NCBI RefSeq assembly: GCF_002095475.1 | Contig: NZ_MLFR01000018.1 | Location: 48,507-112,506, forward strand | From: Pantoea rwandensis | GTDB lineage: Bacteria; Pseudomonadota; Gammaproteobacteria; Enterobacterales; Enterobacteriaceae | DNA length: 64,000 nucleotides | Direction: 5' to 3' | In this document: positions 45,713 to 55,445 of the stretch, piece after piece | How the letters are laid out: every line of letters starts with the position of its first letter | Position numbering within the stretch: the stretch's first letter is position 1 | Program-made: the position numbers and the translations under genes | The notes under the pieces: generated by a model | Database searches by the model: none | What the model was told of the DNA's origin: nothing | Seen by the model: the letters and a program-made list of their open reading frames with translations, nothing else

Positions 45713-48106
45713 ATGAAAACGTTAAAGAATTGGTCACTCACACATTCTGATCAACACCATGTAGCATTAACCGTGGATGGAAAATACACGCTGAACCTGT
45801 ATGTGCTAGAAGCCGGCATGTTCCGCGTCGCGATAAAACGTCAGAGCGGATTCGCACTGGATCGCACCTGGAGCATTGCGCCAGAGAGCGATGTGCCGTG
45901 GGAAGGGCGTCCACGTGACAGTCTGGCAGGCTTTACCCTGCCAGGATTCACGCTGGAAGAAGAGGGCGATACGTTGGTGGTGTCCACCGATTTGCTGCGC
46001 GTGTTGGTGCACCAGCCGTTGGCGCTGGAGTGGCAATATCGAGATAGCGCCGGTGCATGGCAATTGCTGACCTGCGACCGCCCAACCAGCGCCTATCTGA
46101 TCAATGCGCACGGCGATGGCGTGGCGCACTACCAGCGCCGCATGAATGACGATGCCTACTACGGCTTGGGTGAAAAATCCGGGGACTTGCAGCGTAACGG
46201 CAAGCGCTACGAGATGCGTAATTTGGATGCGATGGGTTACAACGCGGCGGCAACCGATCCCCTCTATAAGCATGTGCCGTTCACCATTACGCGCCGTAGC
46301 GAAGTGAGCTTTGGCCTTTACTACGATAACCTCAGCAGCAGCTGGTTCGATCTCGGCAATGAGTTAGATAACTACCATCAGCCTTATCGCCGCTGGCAGG
46401 CTGAAAGCGGCGATATTGATTACTATCTGTTTGTTGGCAGCAAAGTGCTGGATGTCACTAAAGCCTTTGTGCGTCTGACCGGTAAAACGCTGTTTGGCCC
46501 GAAATGGAGCCTGGGTTACAGCGGATCCACCATGCACTACACCGATGCACCGGACGCGCAGAATCAGCTGATGAAGTTCATCCGTTTGTGCGAACAGCAC
46601 GACATTCAATGCGACTCCTTCCAGCTGTCATCGGGTTACACCTCAATTAATAACAAACGTTATGTGTTCAACTGGAACTACGACAAGGTGCCGCAACCGG
46701 AAGTGATGAGCCAGGCGTTTCACGATGCCGGTTTACGCTTGGCAGCCAACATCAAGCCTTGCTTATTGCAGGACCATCCGCGCTACGAAGAAGTTGCAGC
46801 GCAAGGTTTGTTTATCCGCGATTCGGAACAGGATGCGCCAGAGCGCTCGGTGTTCTGGGACGATGAAGGTTCACATCTCGATTTTACCCATCCGCAGGCG
46901 GTGGCTTGGTGGCAGGAAAATGTCACCAAACAACTGCTGGAGAAGGGCATTGACTCGACCTGGAACGACAACAACGAATATGAAGTGTGGGATGGTGAAG
47001 CGCGCTGCCACGGTTTCGGCACACCCATTGCCATCAAACATATTCGCCCGGTGATGCCATTACTGATGATGCGTGCGTCAATGGAAGCGCAGCAGCGTTT
47101 TGCCCCAGAGAAGCGTCCTTTCCTGATCTCGCGTTCTGGCTGCGCCGGCATGCAACGCTATGTGCAAACCTGGAGTGGTGATAACCGTACTAACTGGACG
47201 TCACTGCGTTACAACATCCGCATGGGCTTGGGGATGAGTTTGTCGGGACTGTACAACGTGGGTCATGACGTGGGTGGTTTCTCGGGTGATAAGCCGGATG
47301 CAGAATTGTTCGTGCGTTGGGTGCAAAACGGCGTGATGCATCCGCGTTTCACCATTCACTCGTGGAATGACGATCACACGGTGAATGAACCCTGGATGTA
47401 TCCGACAGCCACGCCTGCGATTCGTGCTGCGATTGAACTGCGTTATCGCCTGCTGCCATACCTCTATACCTTGTTGTGGCAAGCGCATGCTGATGATGAG
47501 CCGATGCTGCGTCCAACCTTCCTCGACCATGAGCAGGATAAACAGACCTTCGCTGAGTGCGATGAGTTTATGCTGGGTCGCGATTTGCTGGTGGCCAGCG
47601 TAGTGGAAGCAGGTCAGCGTGAACGCCGTTTGTGGCTGCCAGATAACCAAACTGGCTGGTATGACTTCGCAACGCAGCAGTGGTATAGCGGCGGTCAGTG
47701 GATCACCTTGCCAGCACCACTGGAAACCCAGCCGATGTTGGTGCGAGCCGGCGCTGCATTGCCGCTGAGTCAGCGTTTGCGTCATGTGGATGCGCAAGCA
47801 GATGACCGTCGCACGCTGCAACTTTATCCATTACAGGGTAAAGGCGAGAGCAAAGGTCTGGTATTTGAAGATGACGGTGAGTCCTGGGGTTATCAGCAGG
47901 GCAACGCCTTGTGGTTAAGCTGGGAAATGCGCAGCGATGCCGAGGCGATTCACCTGAACTTCAAGCGCAAAGGCCATTACCAGCCAGCCTGGAAAACGCT
48001 GCAGATTGTCTTGCCGACGGCAGAACAGCGCCAGTTGTATATTGATGGCGTTGCTGTCAGTGCGACAGGTGCGCAACGGGTGCTGGAGGACGTGGTGAGC
48101 CACTAA
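45713..48106 (+). CDS. GH31-family alpha-glycosidase, cytoplasmic
   Basis: The 797-residue glycoside hydrolase family 31 protein has the nucleophile Asp (about 419) in DSTWNDNNEYE and the acid/base Asp (about 490) in TWSGDNRTNW. An N-terminal beta-sandwich precedes the barrel. It has no signal peptide, so its substrate must be taken up first. GH31 enzymes act on alpha-glucosides, alpha-xylosides or related substrates. Cotranscription with an ExuT-like transporter under UxuR-type boxes suggests an alpha-linked uronide or glucuronide disaccharide as the natural substrate. A perfect 11-pair hairpin follows the stop. Confidence 0.85.
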   Translation: MKTLKNWSLTHSDQHHVALTVDGKYTLNLYVLEAGMFRVAIKRQSGFALDRTWSIAPESDVPWEGRPRDSLAGFTLPGFTLEEEGDTLVVSTDLLRVLVHQPLALEWQYRDSAGAWQLLTCDRPTSAYLINAHGDGVAHYQRRMNDDAYYGLGEKSGDLQRNGKRYEMRNLDAMGYNAAATDPLYKHVPFTITRRSEVSFGLYYDNLSSSWFDLGNELDNYHQPYRRWQAESGDIDYYLFVGSKVLDVTKAFVRLTGKTLFGPKWSLGYSGSTMHYTDAPDAQNQLMKFIRLCEQHDIQCDSFQLSSGYTSINNKRYVFNWNYDKVPQPEVMSQAFHDAGLRLAANIKPCLLQDHPRYEEVAAQGLFIRDSEQDAPERSVFWDDEGSHLDFTHPQAVAWWQENVTKQLLEKGIDSTWNDNNEYEVWDGEARCHGFGTPIAIKHIRPVMPLLMMRASMEAQQRFAPEKRPFLISRSGCAGMQRYVQTWSGDNRTNWTSLRYNIRMGLGMSLSGLYNVGHDVGGFSGDKPDAELFVRWVQNGVMHPRFTIHSWNDDHTVNEPWMYPTATPAIRAAIELRYRLLPYLYTLLWQAHADDEPMLRPTFLDHEQDKQTFAECDEFMLGRDLLVASVVEAGQRERRLWLPDNQTGWYDFATQQWYSGGQWITLPAPLETQPMLVRAGAALPLSQRLRHVDAQADDRRTLQLYPLQGKGESKGLVFEDDGESWGYQQGNALWLSWEMRSDAEAIHLNFKRKGHYQPAWKTLQIVLPTAEQRQLYIDGVAVSATGAQRVLEDVVSH

Positions 48107-48123
48107 GCAGCAGAATCCGAGAT

Positions 48124-48149
48124 AAAGGTGCGCATCAGTGCGCACCTTT
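48124..48149 (+). terminator. Hairpin after the GH31 gene
   Basis: AAAGGTGCGCA (48124-48134) pairs with TGCGCACCTTT (48139-48149) over 11 perfect pairs with loop TCAG. It lacks a long T run. It also matches the REP motif seen near 42730, so it may double as terminator and repeat. Confidence 0.6.
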
Positions 48150-48199
48150 CAAAACGACGTGAACAACTCAATCCAGGATGCTCATCAATCTCTATCCAA

Positions 48200-48250
48200 T
48201 GAAAACCCCACGTCATCGTGGTAGGGGCGCCATTTATGGCGACCGAAATC
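48200..48250. repeat. REP-like element, locus C
   Basis: GGTAGGGGCGCCATTTATGG plus CGACC near 48220 is the clearest copy of the motif shared with loci A and B. Its palindromic core is GGCGCCATTTATGGCG. Together with the hairpin at 48124 it makes a BIME-like pair. Confidence 0.55.
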
Positions 48251-48276
48251 CCGTCATGCCATGGAATTAACCGGGA

Positions 48277-48822
48277 TTAATCTATCAATCCTTTCGCCCG
48301 CGCCAGCAAAAACGCGGTCACGGAGGTGGCATCGGTGACTTTCCCTGCTAACACCAACTGCAGAAACTCGCTGATCTTCATTTTTCGCGCGGTCAGCCCA
48401 ACTTCTTCCGCATCCAGGTTTTGTCCCTGATAACGCAACTCGCTGGCAAGGTAGATGTGGTATCCCTGCGCGGAGTATCCCTGCGCCAGTTTTTGGTAGC
48501 CAACATACTGCCAGCGATCGGCAATTAATCCGGTCTCTTCTTGCAACTCGCCAGCGGCCAGTGCTTCTGGTGTGGCGCCAGGATCAAGTTCCCAACTGCC
48601 TTGGGGAAGCTCAATGGTGCGTTCACTGATGGGATAACGGTACTGCTCCACCACGAAAATACTGTCCTGCTCTACCGGAAGAATCACCACAAAATCATTC
48701 TTTTCAATCACTGAGTAGATGCCTTCACTGCCATCAGCCCGTTGAATCTTATCTTCTTTAAGCGTCATCCAGCGATTGCGATAGATTTCTGTCGATGCGA
48801 GGGTGTGAATTTCAGGTTTCAA
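48277..48822 (-). CDS. NUDIX hydrolase, ADP-ribose/GDP-sugar pyrophosphatase type
   Basis: This 181-residue NUDIX protein has the box ending GELQEETGLIADRW, in which the usual R of REUxEExGU is G. Such variants occur among ADP-ribose-type hydrolases. It probably hydrolyses a nucleoside-diphosphate sugar. It is encoded alone, convergent with the GH31 gene. Substrate undetermined. Confidence 0.8.
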   Translation of the reverse strand: MKPEIHTLASTEIYRNRWMTLKEDKIQRADGSEGIYSVIEKNDFVVILPVEQDSIFVVEQYRYPISERTIELPQGSWELDPGATPEALAAGELQEETGLIADRWQYVGYQKLAQGYSAQGYHIYLASELRYQGQNLDAEEVGLTARKMKISEFLQLVLAGKVTDATSVTAFLLARAKGLID

Positions 48823-48893
48823 GATGGGCCTCCATGAAGTGAATCATTGAATCAATGATTTAAGCCTATAACTGCGGCGCGAGAACAGGGTAT

Positions 48894-49775
48894 TTATCTG
48901 TTTTTCTCCATTGCTTGCTTCAGCGCGTTAAGAAATACCGTCACGCGTGCGGGTAATTGGCGCGTGGTGGGGAACAGCGCCCAAACGCCGAGCATCTGTG
49001 GTTGGGCATCGATTAAATCGATGGCGACCAGTGTGCCTGCCGCCAGTTCTTCCCTGATATCCCACTCGGATAACTGCGCAATGCCGCTGCCGGCCACACA
49101 AAGTGTGCGCACCCCCTCTACGTTACTGCCGCTAAAACGGCCTTCTACACTCAGGCTGGAAATATGCCCGTCGATCAGAAAACTCCATTGCACCACGCCG
49201 GAAAGACGCAGGCAGTTATGTTTGTGCAGGTCGTTAAGTGTCTGAGGTGTGCCGAAGCGTTGCAGATAATCGGGTGACGCGCACAGCATGCGCGGGTTAT
49301 CGGCAAGGCGATGTGCCACCAGCCGAGAGTCACGTAATGGAGCAATACGGATCGCAATATCGTAGCCCAACCCCACCAAATCGGTGACGTCATCGCTCAA
49401 TTGAAATTCAATGCGCAGCTCCGGGTTCGCTTCCATCAACGCAGGTAGCAGCGGAATGATGGTCCGCCGTCCAAAACCCGAAGGTGCAGTGATACGCAAC
49501 TGACCGGTTGCACCTTGTTGATGTGGAGAAAAGAGGTTGCGCGCGCTCTGCTCGGTTTCGGCCAGTGATTTGGCGTAGGGCAGAAACTCTTCACCTTCAT
49601 CCGTTAAGGCGATAGCGCGCGTGGTGCGATGCATCAGACGTACGCCGAGATCCTCCTCCAACGATGCCAGCCTGCGCGACACGGTCATGGGCGTGGTGTT
49701 GAGCCGCCGTGCCGCCTGCGTGAGGCTGCGGGTTTGCGACACCATCAGGAAAACCTCAATATCTTTGGAGTTCAT
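48894..49775 (-). CDS. LysR-family regulator, divergent from the old yellow enzyme gene
   Basis: The 293-residue regulator has the typical winged helix (FLMVSQTRSLTQAARRLNTT, LEEDLGVRLMHRTTRAIALT) and a substrate-binding-like effector domain. The gene faces away from an NADH:flavin oxidoreductase with a 103-base shared promoter region, so it is probably its regulator. No effector can be named. Confidence 0.88.
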   Translation of the reverse strand: MNSKDIEVFLMVSQTRSLTQAARRLNTTPMTVSRRLASLEEDLGVRLMHRTTRAIALTDEGEEFLPYAKSLAETEQSARNLFSPHQQGATGQLRITAPSGFGRRTIIPLLPALMEANPELRIEFQLSDDVTDLVGLGYDIAIRIAPLRDSRLVAHRLADNPRMLCASPDYLQRFGTPQTLNDLHKHNCLRLSGVVQWSFLIDGHISSLSVEGRFSGSNVEGVRTLCVAGSGIAQLSEWDIREELAAGTLVAIDLIDAQPQMLGVWALFPTTRQLPARVTVFLNALKQAMEKNR

Positions 49776-49878
49776 TTTAACGATTTCCGTTATACAGACG
49801 TATCATCTTCGGCCATTTTTGCGGTTAATGCGACACACTATACTGCGCTCTGACGATAATCAGGAAGAACAAAGCAAA

Positions 49879-50973
49879 ATGGCCGATAAACACTTATTTC
49901 AGAGCGGCACGTTAAATCGCCTCGCATTGAAGAACCGCATCATGGTCGCGCCCATGACACGCATCTCTGCCACGGTGGATGGCGTACCGGGTGATCGCAT
50001 GAAGCACTATTACGCGCGTTTCGCTCGCGGCGGGTTTGGCACCATCATTACGGAAGGGCTGTATATCGATGAAGCCTGGTCGCAGACCTACGCGTTCCAA
50101 GCCGGTTTAGTGAATAGCCGACAGGTCGCGGGTTGGCGTGCCATCACTGATGATGTGCATCAGCATGGCGGCAAAATCATCGCACAACTGATGCATGCAG
50201 GCGCGATTTCCCAAGGCAATATCTACCGAAACGATACTTTGGCACCTTCAGTGGTGCAACCGCGCGGAGAAAAGCTGGGCTTTTACCATGGTCATGGCGA
50301 CTATGCGTTGCCGTCAGAAATGAGCGAGGAGCAGATTCAGCAGGCAATTGACAGTTTTGCCGAGACTGCCGCGCGCGCGATTGGTGTAGCCGGATTTGAT
50401 GGCATTGAAATTCATGGTGCTAATGGCTATCTGCTTGACCAATTCTTCACGGATTACACCAATCAGCGCCACGATCGCTGGGGTGGCGATATCGCAGCAC
50501 GCTTGTCGCTGACCCTGGCGGTGATCCGAGCGGTACGCCAGCGCATTGGCCAGGATGTCACCTTAGGTGTGCGCATTTCACAGGGCAAAGTGAATGATTT
50601 CCATCATAAGTGGCAGGAAGGAGAAGCGGGCGCAAAGCAGGTGTTCCGTCTGTTAGCGGATTCGGGTATTGATTACCTGCACCTTACAGAATATGACGCG
50701 TTGCACCCCGCCTTTACTGACAATGCACGCTCGTTGGTGCAGCTTGCTCGCGAAGCGGCACCAGGCCTGACTATTGTGGCGAATGGCTCGCTGTCAGACT
50801 GCCATCGTGCCTCACAGGCGCTGGAGCAGGGGGCGGATTTTGTGGCGCTGGGCAAAAGCGCGCTGGCCAATCCTGACTGGCCGATGCGCATTCGTGATGC
50901 AGAACCATTGCGTGCATTCGATAAAAATCTCTTAGCTCCTTCAGCAGATGTGAAGGATTGCGAGTTGGTTTAA
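49879..50973 (+). CDS. NADH:flavin oxidoreductase (old yellow enzyme family)
   Basis: The 364-residue FMN barrel protein begins MADKHLFQSGTLNRLALKNR. It has APMTRISA, ALIHAGAIS-like and DGIEIHGANGYLLDQF stretches, with the conserved H and N that bind the substrate carbonyl. It reduces activated double bonds such as unsaturated carbonyls or nitroesters. I chose ATG 49879 with AGGAAG upstream; the reading frame is open for 86 codons further upstream, but that part overlaps the LysR gene. A hairpin follows at 51002-51030. Confidence 0.88.
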   Translation: MADKHLFQSGTLNRLALKNRIMVAPMTRISATVDGVPGDRMKHYYARFARGGFGTIITEGLYIDEAWSQTYAFQAGLVNSRQVAGWRAITDDVHQHGGKIIAQLMHAGAISQGNIYRNDTLAPSVVQPRGEKLGFYHGHGDYALPSEMSEEQIQQAIDSFAETAARAIGVAGFDGIEIHGANGYLLDQFFTDYTNQRHDRWGGDIAARLSLTLAVIRAVRQRIGQDVTLGVRISQGKVNDFHHKWQEGEAGAKQVFRLLADSGIDYLHLTEYDALHPAFTDNARSLVQLAREAAPGLTIVANGSLSDCHRASQALEQGADFVALGKSALANPDWPMRIRDAEPLRAFDKNLLAPSADVKDCELV

Positions 50974-51001
50974 TTATTTAACCGCGGTAAAAGAGGGTGA
51001 T

Positions 51002-51030
51002 AAGCACGGGTGTAATGTACGCCCGTGCTT
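51002..51030. terminator. Hairpin between convergent old yellow enzyme and ParB-like genes
   Basis: AAGCACGGG (51002-51010) pairs with CCCGTGCTT (51022-51030) over nine perfect pairs. No T run follows, so it may be a bidirectional transcription barrier. Confidence 0.55.
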
Positions 51031-51034
51031 GCCA

Positions 51035-51937
51035 TTACTGTTTAAACGCCCAACCCAATTTGCCATCTTCAGAGATCAGCTTCTCTAGTTTCTTCTCGTT
51101 GACTTTCTTCATGGCGCCTAGCTTTTCAGCGGTCAGCGGACCGGTATCGCTTTGCGCTATCACGGTATCTTTGGGCACGTCGGTGATTTTCTCAGCAATG
51201 GCAGTAACGGCAGCGCCGTAGCCCTTGCGGTCGTGCAAGTCGAAGGATTTCAACGGCAGTTCGGTCTCCAGCCATTGTCCCCAATAGAACTCGAGGAATG
51301 GCGGTGGCGTTTCTTCCTTCTCGAAACCAATATCGCGCACGAAGTAAACCAACGAGCGATACTCATCGTCCTGCATATGTTTGCGGCCCAGCTCTTTCGG
51401 CAGCGCATCTGGGGTGATTTTGCCTTTTGGCGTATCCAGCCACACCAGATGCGCGGCTTCCATCTGTTGCCAGAACGCGTTCATGTTGCCCAGGTTACGG
51501 AAGTCGTTGGTGATGCGCACCTGTACGCGCGTTTTTAAACCGCCAATGTCGGCAAAGTTGCTGAAGGTATGATGGCCATCGGTGAGGTAGAGCGCATTAT
51601 CGGGGGCGATCACCGCCGTTTTCATCGGGCCGGGATGGGTGCCGACTGGGGCTTTGCAGGTAAAACTGTCGAGGTCAGAGATGCGTGATTTACTGCTGAA
51701 TTTATCCACGCCTTTCTGTCCCATGCTTTCGCAGAAGTCATCGAACAGTTTTTTCGGATCCGCCTGGTAGCGGTGCAGCTTGTAATCCAGCTGACGATAA
51801 CCAATCGCCGCTTGCGTGGGATGCAATTGTGCCAGCAGCACTTGCACAATATCACCTGCTTTGACATCAGCGGGCAGCGCAGCAGAGGCCTGTCCGGCTG
51901 ACCATAACAGGGCCAACAGTGACCACGGTGTTTTCAT
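51035..51937 (-). CDS. Exported ParB/sulfiredoxin-fold protein (ParBc_2 type)
   Basis: The 300-residue protein has a signal peptide ([20 protein letters not shown]) and then a ParB/Srx-like domain. The segments [25 protein letters not shown] and [11 protein letters not shown], the latter at the nucleotide-binding position, fit the family. Export of a ParB-like domain is unusual because classical ParB binds DNA in the cytoplasm. Two cysteines (FDDFC and SFTC) could form a disulfide in the periplasm. Function unknown. ATG 51937 begins a canonical signal peptide; earlier codons in the same frame do not. Confidence 0.68.
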   Translation of the reverse strand: MKTPWSLLALLWSAGQASAALPADVKAGDIVQVLLAQLHPTQAAIGYRQLDYKLHRYQADPKKLFDDFCESMGQKGVDKFSSKSRISDLDSFTCKAPVGTHPGPMKTAVIAPDNALYLTDGHHTFSNFADIGGLKTRVQVRITNDFRNLGNMNAFWQQMEAAHLVWLDTPKGKITPDALPKELGRKHMQDDEYRSLVYFVRDIGFEKEETPPPFLEFYWGQWLETELPLKSFDLHDRKGYGAAVTAIAEKITDVPKDTVIAQSDTGPLTAEKLGAMKKVNEKKLEKLISEDGKLGWAFKQ

Positions 51938-52070
51938 TCCCTTTCCTTCAATCACCAGCATCAAGGGCGCTACGATAGCATTTCTGTCATCTTCCCGCTT
52001 TAGTGTTGTGGCTTCGCAGTTGACCGAATACATCTTGTTATCCAGACATCTGACCACATCGGAGCTTCTT

Positions 52071-52703
52071 ATGGCACTCGCCGCTGTTCAACCGGCTAAA
52101 CTGCAACACTCAATTATCGATCCCAGCGTGCGTATGCGCGAAACCCACATTGGTCAACAATGTGAAATCTTAGCCGAAAGTTATCTTGAATACAGCGAGT
52201 TGGGCGATTTTTCGTATCTTGGCGAACACTGCTGCGTGGCAGATGCGCAGATTGGGCGTTTTACCGCGATTGCCAATCAGGTGCGTATTGGCGCGCCAAA
52301 TCACCCGATGGATCGTGCGTCGCAGCACCGTTTTACCTATTGCCCGGAATATTATGACCCTCAGGCCCAGCGTGATGCGGTTTTTTTTGCCAACCGTCGA
52401 GAAGACCGCGTGATCATCGGCAACGACGTGTGGATTGGTCACGCCGTGATTGTGCTGCCGGGCGTGACTGTGGGTGACGGTGCCGTACTGGCGGCGGGCG
52501 CGGTAGTAACCAAAGATGTCGCGCCTTACACTATTGTGGGTGGTGTCCCGGCAAAAGCCATCCGGGGCCGCTTTACGCCTGAGATCGCCGCACAGTTGCA
52601 GGCGATTGCATGGTGGAACTGGCCGCTGGAGAAGCTAATGGCGAATTTGGCGGATTTCCAGTCGCCGGATATCGCGGCCTTCTGCCAGCGGCACGCGGTG
52701 TAA
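52071..52703 (+). CDS. Left-handed beta-helix acetyltransferase (VatD/DapH-like)
   Basis: The 210-residue protein has hexapeptide repeats such as [35 protein letters not shown], abbreviated here by its start [15 protein letters not shown], and a histidine in WIGH that fits the catalytic base. An inserted segment ([13 protein letters not shown]) is typical of the xenobiotic/phosphonate-type acyltransferases. The acceptor is unknown. GGAG precedes ATG 52071. It is divergent from the ParB-like gene and convergent with an MFS gene whose stop lies 3 bases beyond. Confidence 0.85.
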   Translation: MALAAVQPAKLQHSIIDPSVRMRETHIGQQCEILAESYLEYSELGDFSYLGEHCCVADAQIGRFTAIANQVRIGAPNHPMDRASQHRFTYCPEYYDPQAQRDAVFFANRREDRVIIGNDVWIGHAVIVLPGVTVGDGAVLAAGAVVTKDVAPYTIVGGVPAKAIRGRFTPEIAAQLQAIAWWNWPLEKLMANLADFQSPDIAAFCQRHAV

Positions 52704-52706
52704 AAG

Positions 52707-54026
52707 CTAGAGCGCTTGCTGGGCTGTCACTGCTGGTGCATCGGCCTGCAGGCGTTTTTCAGGTTGTAATAACGTCATCGCCAGCATACTGCCAAAAGCA
52801 ACGCAGGCGGTGACGGTAAACATCGCGTTGTAGCCGTAATGCTCTGCCAACCAGCCACACAGCAAGGGGGAAATGATCGAGGCGAGATTGGCAATCGCCA
52901 GCGTCATGCCGCTGTAAGCCCCCACCGAGGCTTTGGGGGTCACATCTATCACCACTGACCAATAGACGTTATTCACCAACGCGTTGAGGGCATTACCCAG
53001 CGTCATCAGCGCGATAATGCCTGCTGCTGAACCCACCCAGGGAATCGCCATAAAGCAGCAAGCGGTGGCGCACAAGGTGACGGAAGCAAAGACATTTCTC
53101 GCCAGGCGTAAATTGTTGAAGCGTGCCAATAAACGATCGGCAATGCGTCCGCCGAGTAGCACCGTGATACAGGCCCCGCTCCAGGGGATCATGGCCACGT
53201 ACCACAACGAGTGCAGATCGTAGTGGAAGTTATCCTGCAGATATTTTGGCAGCCAGGTAACCAAGGTAAAAGTGATGTAGAGGAAGCTAAAGTAGCCGAG
53301 AGCGTTACACACCAGCGTGCGGCTGGTGAAGAAGCGCCACCATGGCAACGCGCCTTCATGCGGGCTTTCGCGCTTTTGTCCGTTGATAATCAATTCACGT
53401 TCTGCGGCGTTGGTGCGCGGATGTAACAGTGGCGTATCGGTAAAATTGCGCGCAAATAGCAGCATAGCCAGCAGTGAGAAAACGCCTAACAGAATAAACA
53501 TCATGCGCCAATCGTCGGTTAATAGCAGTAATCCCACGGCTATCGGCGCAGTAAGCAGTGAACCTACCTGAGTGCTGAGCAGACCGATACTCAGAGCAAA
53601 ACCGCGTTCATTATCTGGTGCCCAGTGAGCAATGGTTTTGTTCATCAGCGCATAGGCCGGGCCTTCGGAAAAACCAAACAGGATACGTAACGCGGCAAAC
53701 CCCATAATGGCTGAACCACCAAATATGGCCATGCCGACTTCACCGGCCCAAGCCGTAGCTATTTCCAGCAATGACCACAGGATGCCCGCCATCAACCACA
53801 CCTTTTTGGTGCCAAGCCGATCGGCAAGAAAACCGCCGCACAACGAGCCAAATAGATAACCGAAACCGAAATAGCTCAGCACCGCGCCCAGTTGCACTTT
53901 GCTGAACTGAAACTCTTGGGAGATGGCGTTAGCAGCAAAAGAGAGTGCGCCGCGATCAATGTAGTTAATCAGCGCGATCAAAAACAGTAGAGAGAAAATG
54001 GTGTAGCGAGAAGAGGATGCTTGCAT
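52707..54026 (-). CDS. MFS transporter, anion:cation symporter family
   Basis: The 439-residue permease has twelve hydrophobic segments and typical ACS stretches: ALINYIDRGALSFAANAISQ, FSEGPAYALMNKTIAHWAP and GAYSGMTLAIANLASIISP. Sugar acids and other organic anions are usual cargo. ATG 54026 (MQASSSRYTIF) starts a normal protein; upstream codons to 54098 lack a ribosome site. The next gene upstream on this strand, another ACS permease (54200-55435), is 173 bases away, so this one may be separately transcribed. Confidence 0.82.
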   Translation of the reverse strand: MQASSSRYTIFSLLFLIALINYIDRGALSFAANAISQEFQFSKVQLGAVLSYFGFGYLFGSLCGGFLADRLGTKKVWLMAGILWSLLEIATAWAGEVGMAIFGGSAIMGFAALRILFGFSEGPAYALMNKTIAHWAPDNERGFALSIGLLSTQVGSLLTAPIAVGLLLLTDDWRMMFILLGVFSLLAMLLFARNFTDTPLLHPRTNAAERELIINGQKRESPHEGALPWWRFFTSRTLVCNALGYFSFLYITFTLVTWLPKYLQDNFHYDLHSLWYVAMIPWSGACITVLLGGRIADRLLARFNNLRLARNVFASVTLCATACCFMAIPWVGSAAGIIALMTLGNALNALVNNVYWSVVIDVTPKASVGAYSGMTLAIANLASIISPLLCGWLAEHYGYNAMFTVTACVAFGSMLAMTLLQPEKRLQADAPAVTAQQAL

Positions 54027-54199
54027 AGCGCGACTCCTAATAATTAACACAGGAATCATTAAGCAAAGCTGATGCCAAGATAGTAAGGCTGCTAACAATT
54101 AGTGAGTGTATGCAAGGGAAGGTAGAATTGTAGCGAGGGCGACCAGCAGGCCGCCCAAAGTAAAACTCTCTGCACCAGAATGATCACATAAGCGTTCTT

Positions 54200-55435
54200 T
54201 TATAGTGCGGCGGTCTGAGCGTGATTGACAGGATGACGGCTGCGCCACCAGCCAAAGGTCACTAGCGATACGCCGCCAATAATCACCAGTGCGCCGAGCA
54301 GGGCAAATCCGGATGTGTAGCTCCCCGTGCGGGCATATAAGATCGCAACCATAAAGCCTGCCAGGGTGCCGCCACCGCCTGCGCCCAAGCCGTTGACAAT
54401 CCCTGCGGCAGCCCCCACGGCGTGAGGACGCACGCTAGATTGAATAATCGACCAAATGTTGGGCGTGAAACTGCTGGCGTAATAGCCCATTGCGAGGGTA
54501 ATCAACGTCATTTTCATCACGCCACTCTGCACTAGCGGCAGCACCAGTAACATCGCGCCGGGTATCAGCAATCCAAGCGAGGCGATGAGGATGCGCTTAC
54601 CGGTTTTATCGCTGAGCCATGACATCGGGATTGCCAACACCACGGCGAGCAGATAAGGCAATGCACTGGCTAATGCCGCATTCCATCCACTGAAGCCCAG
54701 CGAGCTGACCGCCATCGGAATCCACAAGGTAATGCCCCAAAACAGCATTCCCTGAGTGAGGTAAGTGACGATCAGCAGTACAAAGGAGAGTCCGCCAAAA
54801 TCTTCGCGTGTCAGACGCGCCTGACGCGGGGCCACCTTTTCCTGTTGAATTGGTGCATCGCGGGTATTCAGCAGTACACGTGCGTACAACGGCACCATGA
54901 TCAGCAGTCCAATGCCGCCACACAGGAAGAACAGATTACGCCAACCCATAAGGTCGTGCAGTGGCGTCAAAATGATGAAGCCCAGACCCAGCGCCAGAAA
55001 CTGGCCATAGTAGTGAATCAGGCTGTTGGCGCGCGTCAGTTCTGAAGGGGTAAACCATAGACGAACAAAGCGGGACTGCTGCGGCCAGTAAATCCCTTCG
55101 GCGACACCTAAGACAAAGCGACAGGCGACCAAGAGGGCGACGGTGCTGGCAAACCCTGTCGCTAGGGTGGCAACTGACCAAAGTGCCATCATGCCAATGG
55201 CGATGGTTTTTGGATCGTAGCGTGTCGTGAAAATACCGCCAGAGATATTCGCCACTATGTAGCCAATCAAGAACGCTGTTAATACCAGGCTAGAGGTGGT
55301 GGCAAAATCAGCGCCACTAAAGCCAAGATCGCTTGCTACTTCTTTTAATGTGACTGAAAGGTTGGTGCGATCGATGTAGGAGATAAACATACCCAACATC
55401 AACGTGCCGCCGATACGAAGCCAGGGAGATCGCAT
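54200..55435 (-). CDS. MFS transporter, second anion:cation symporter family member
   Basis: The 411-residue permease begins MRSPWLRIGGTLMLGMFISY and has twelve hydrophobic segments. FISYIDRTNLSVTLKEVA and RFVLGVAEGIYWPQQSRF are family stretches. It lies 10 bases downstream of the amidohydrolase gene on the same strand and probably imports the substrate of that enzyme. GAGGT lies before the ATG at 55435. Confidence 0.82.
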   Translation of the reverse strand: MRSPWLRIGGTLMLGMFISYIDRTNLSVTLKEVASDLGFSGADFATTSSLVLTAFLIGYIVANISGGIFTTRYDPKTIAIGMMALWSVATLATGFASTVALLVACRFVLGVAEGIYWPQQSRFVRLWFTPSELTRANSLIHYYGQFLALGLGFIILTPLHDLMGWRNLFFLCGGIGLLIMVPLYARVLLNTRDAPIQQEKVAPRQARLTREDFGGLSFVLLIVTYLTQGMLFWGITLWIPMAVSSLGFSGWNAALASALPYLLAVVLAIPMSWLSDKTGKRILIASLGLLIPGAMLLVLPLVQSGVMKMTLITLAMGYYASSFTPNIWSIIQSSVRPHAVGAAAGIVNGLGAGGGGTLAGFMVAILYARTGSYTSGFALLGALVIIGGVSLVTFGWWRSRHPVNHAQTAAL

Positions 55436-55445
55436 AAGGAATACC

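Noticed and set aside
49621..49878. Long N-terminal extension of the old yellow enzyme
   Set aside because: It overlaps the divergent LysR gene and the normal protein begins at ATG 49879 behind AGGAAG.
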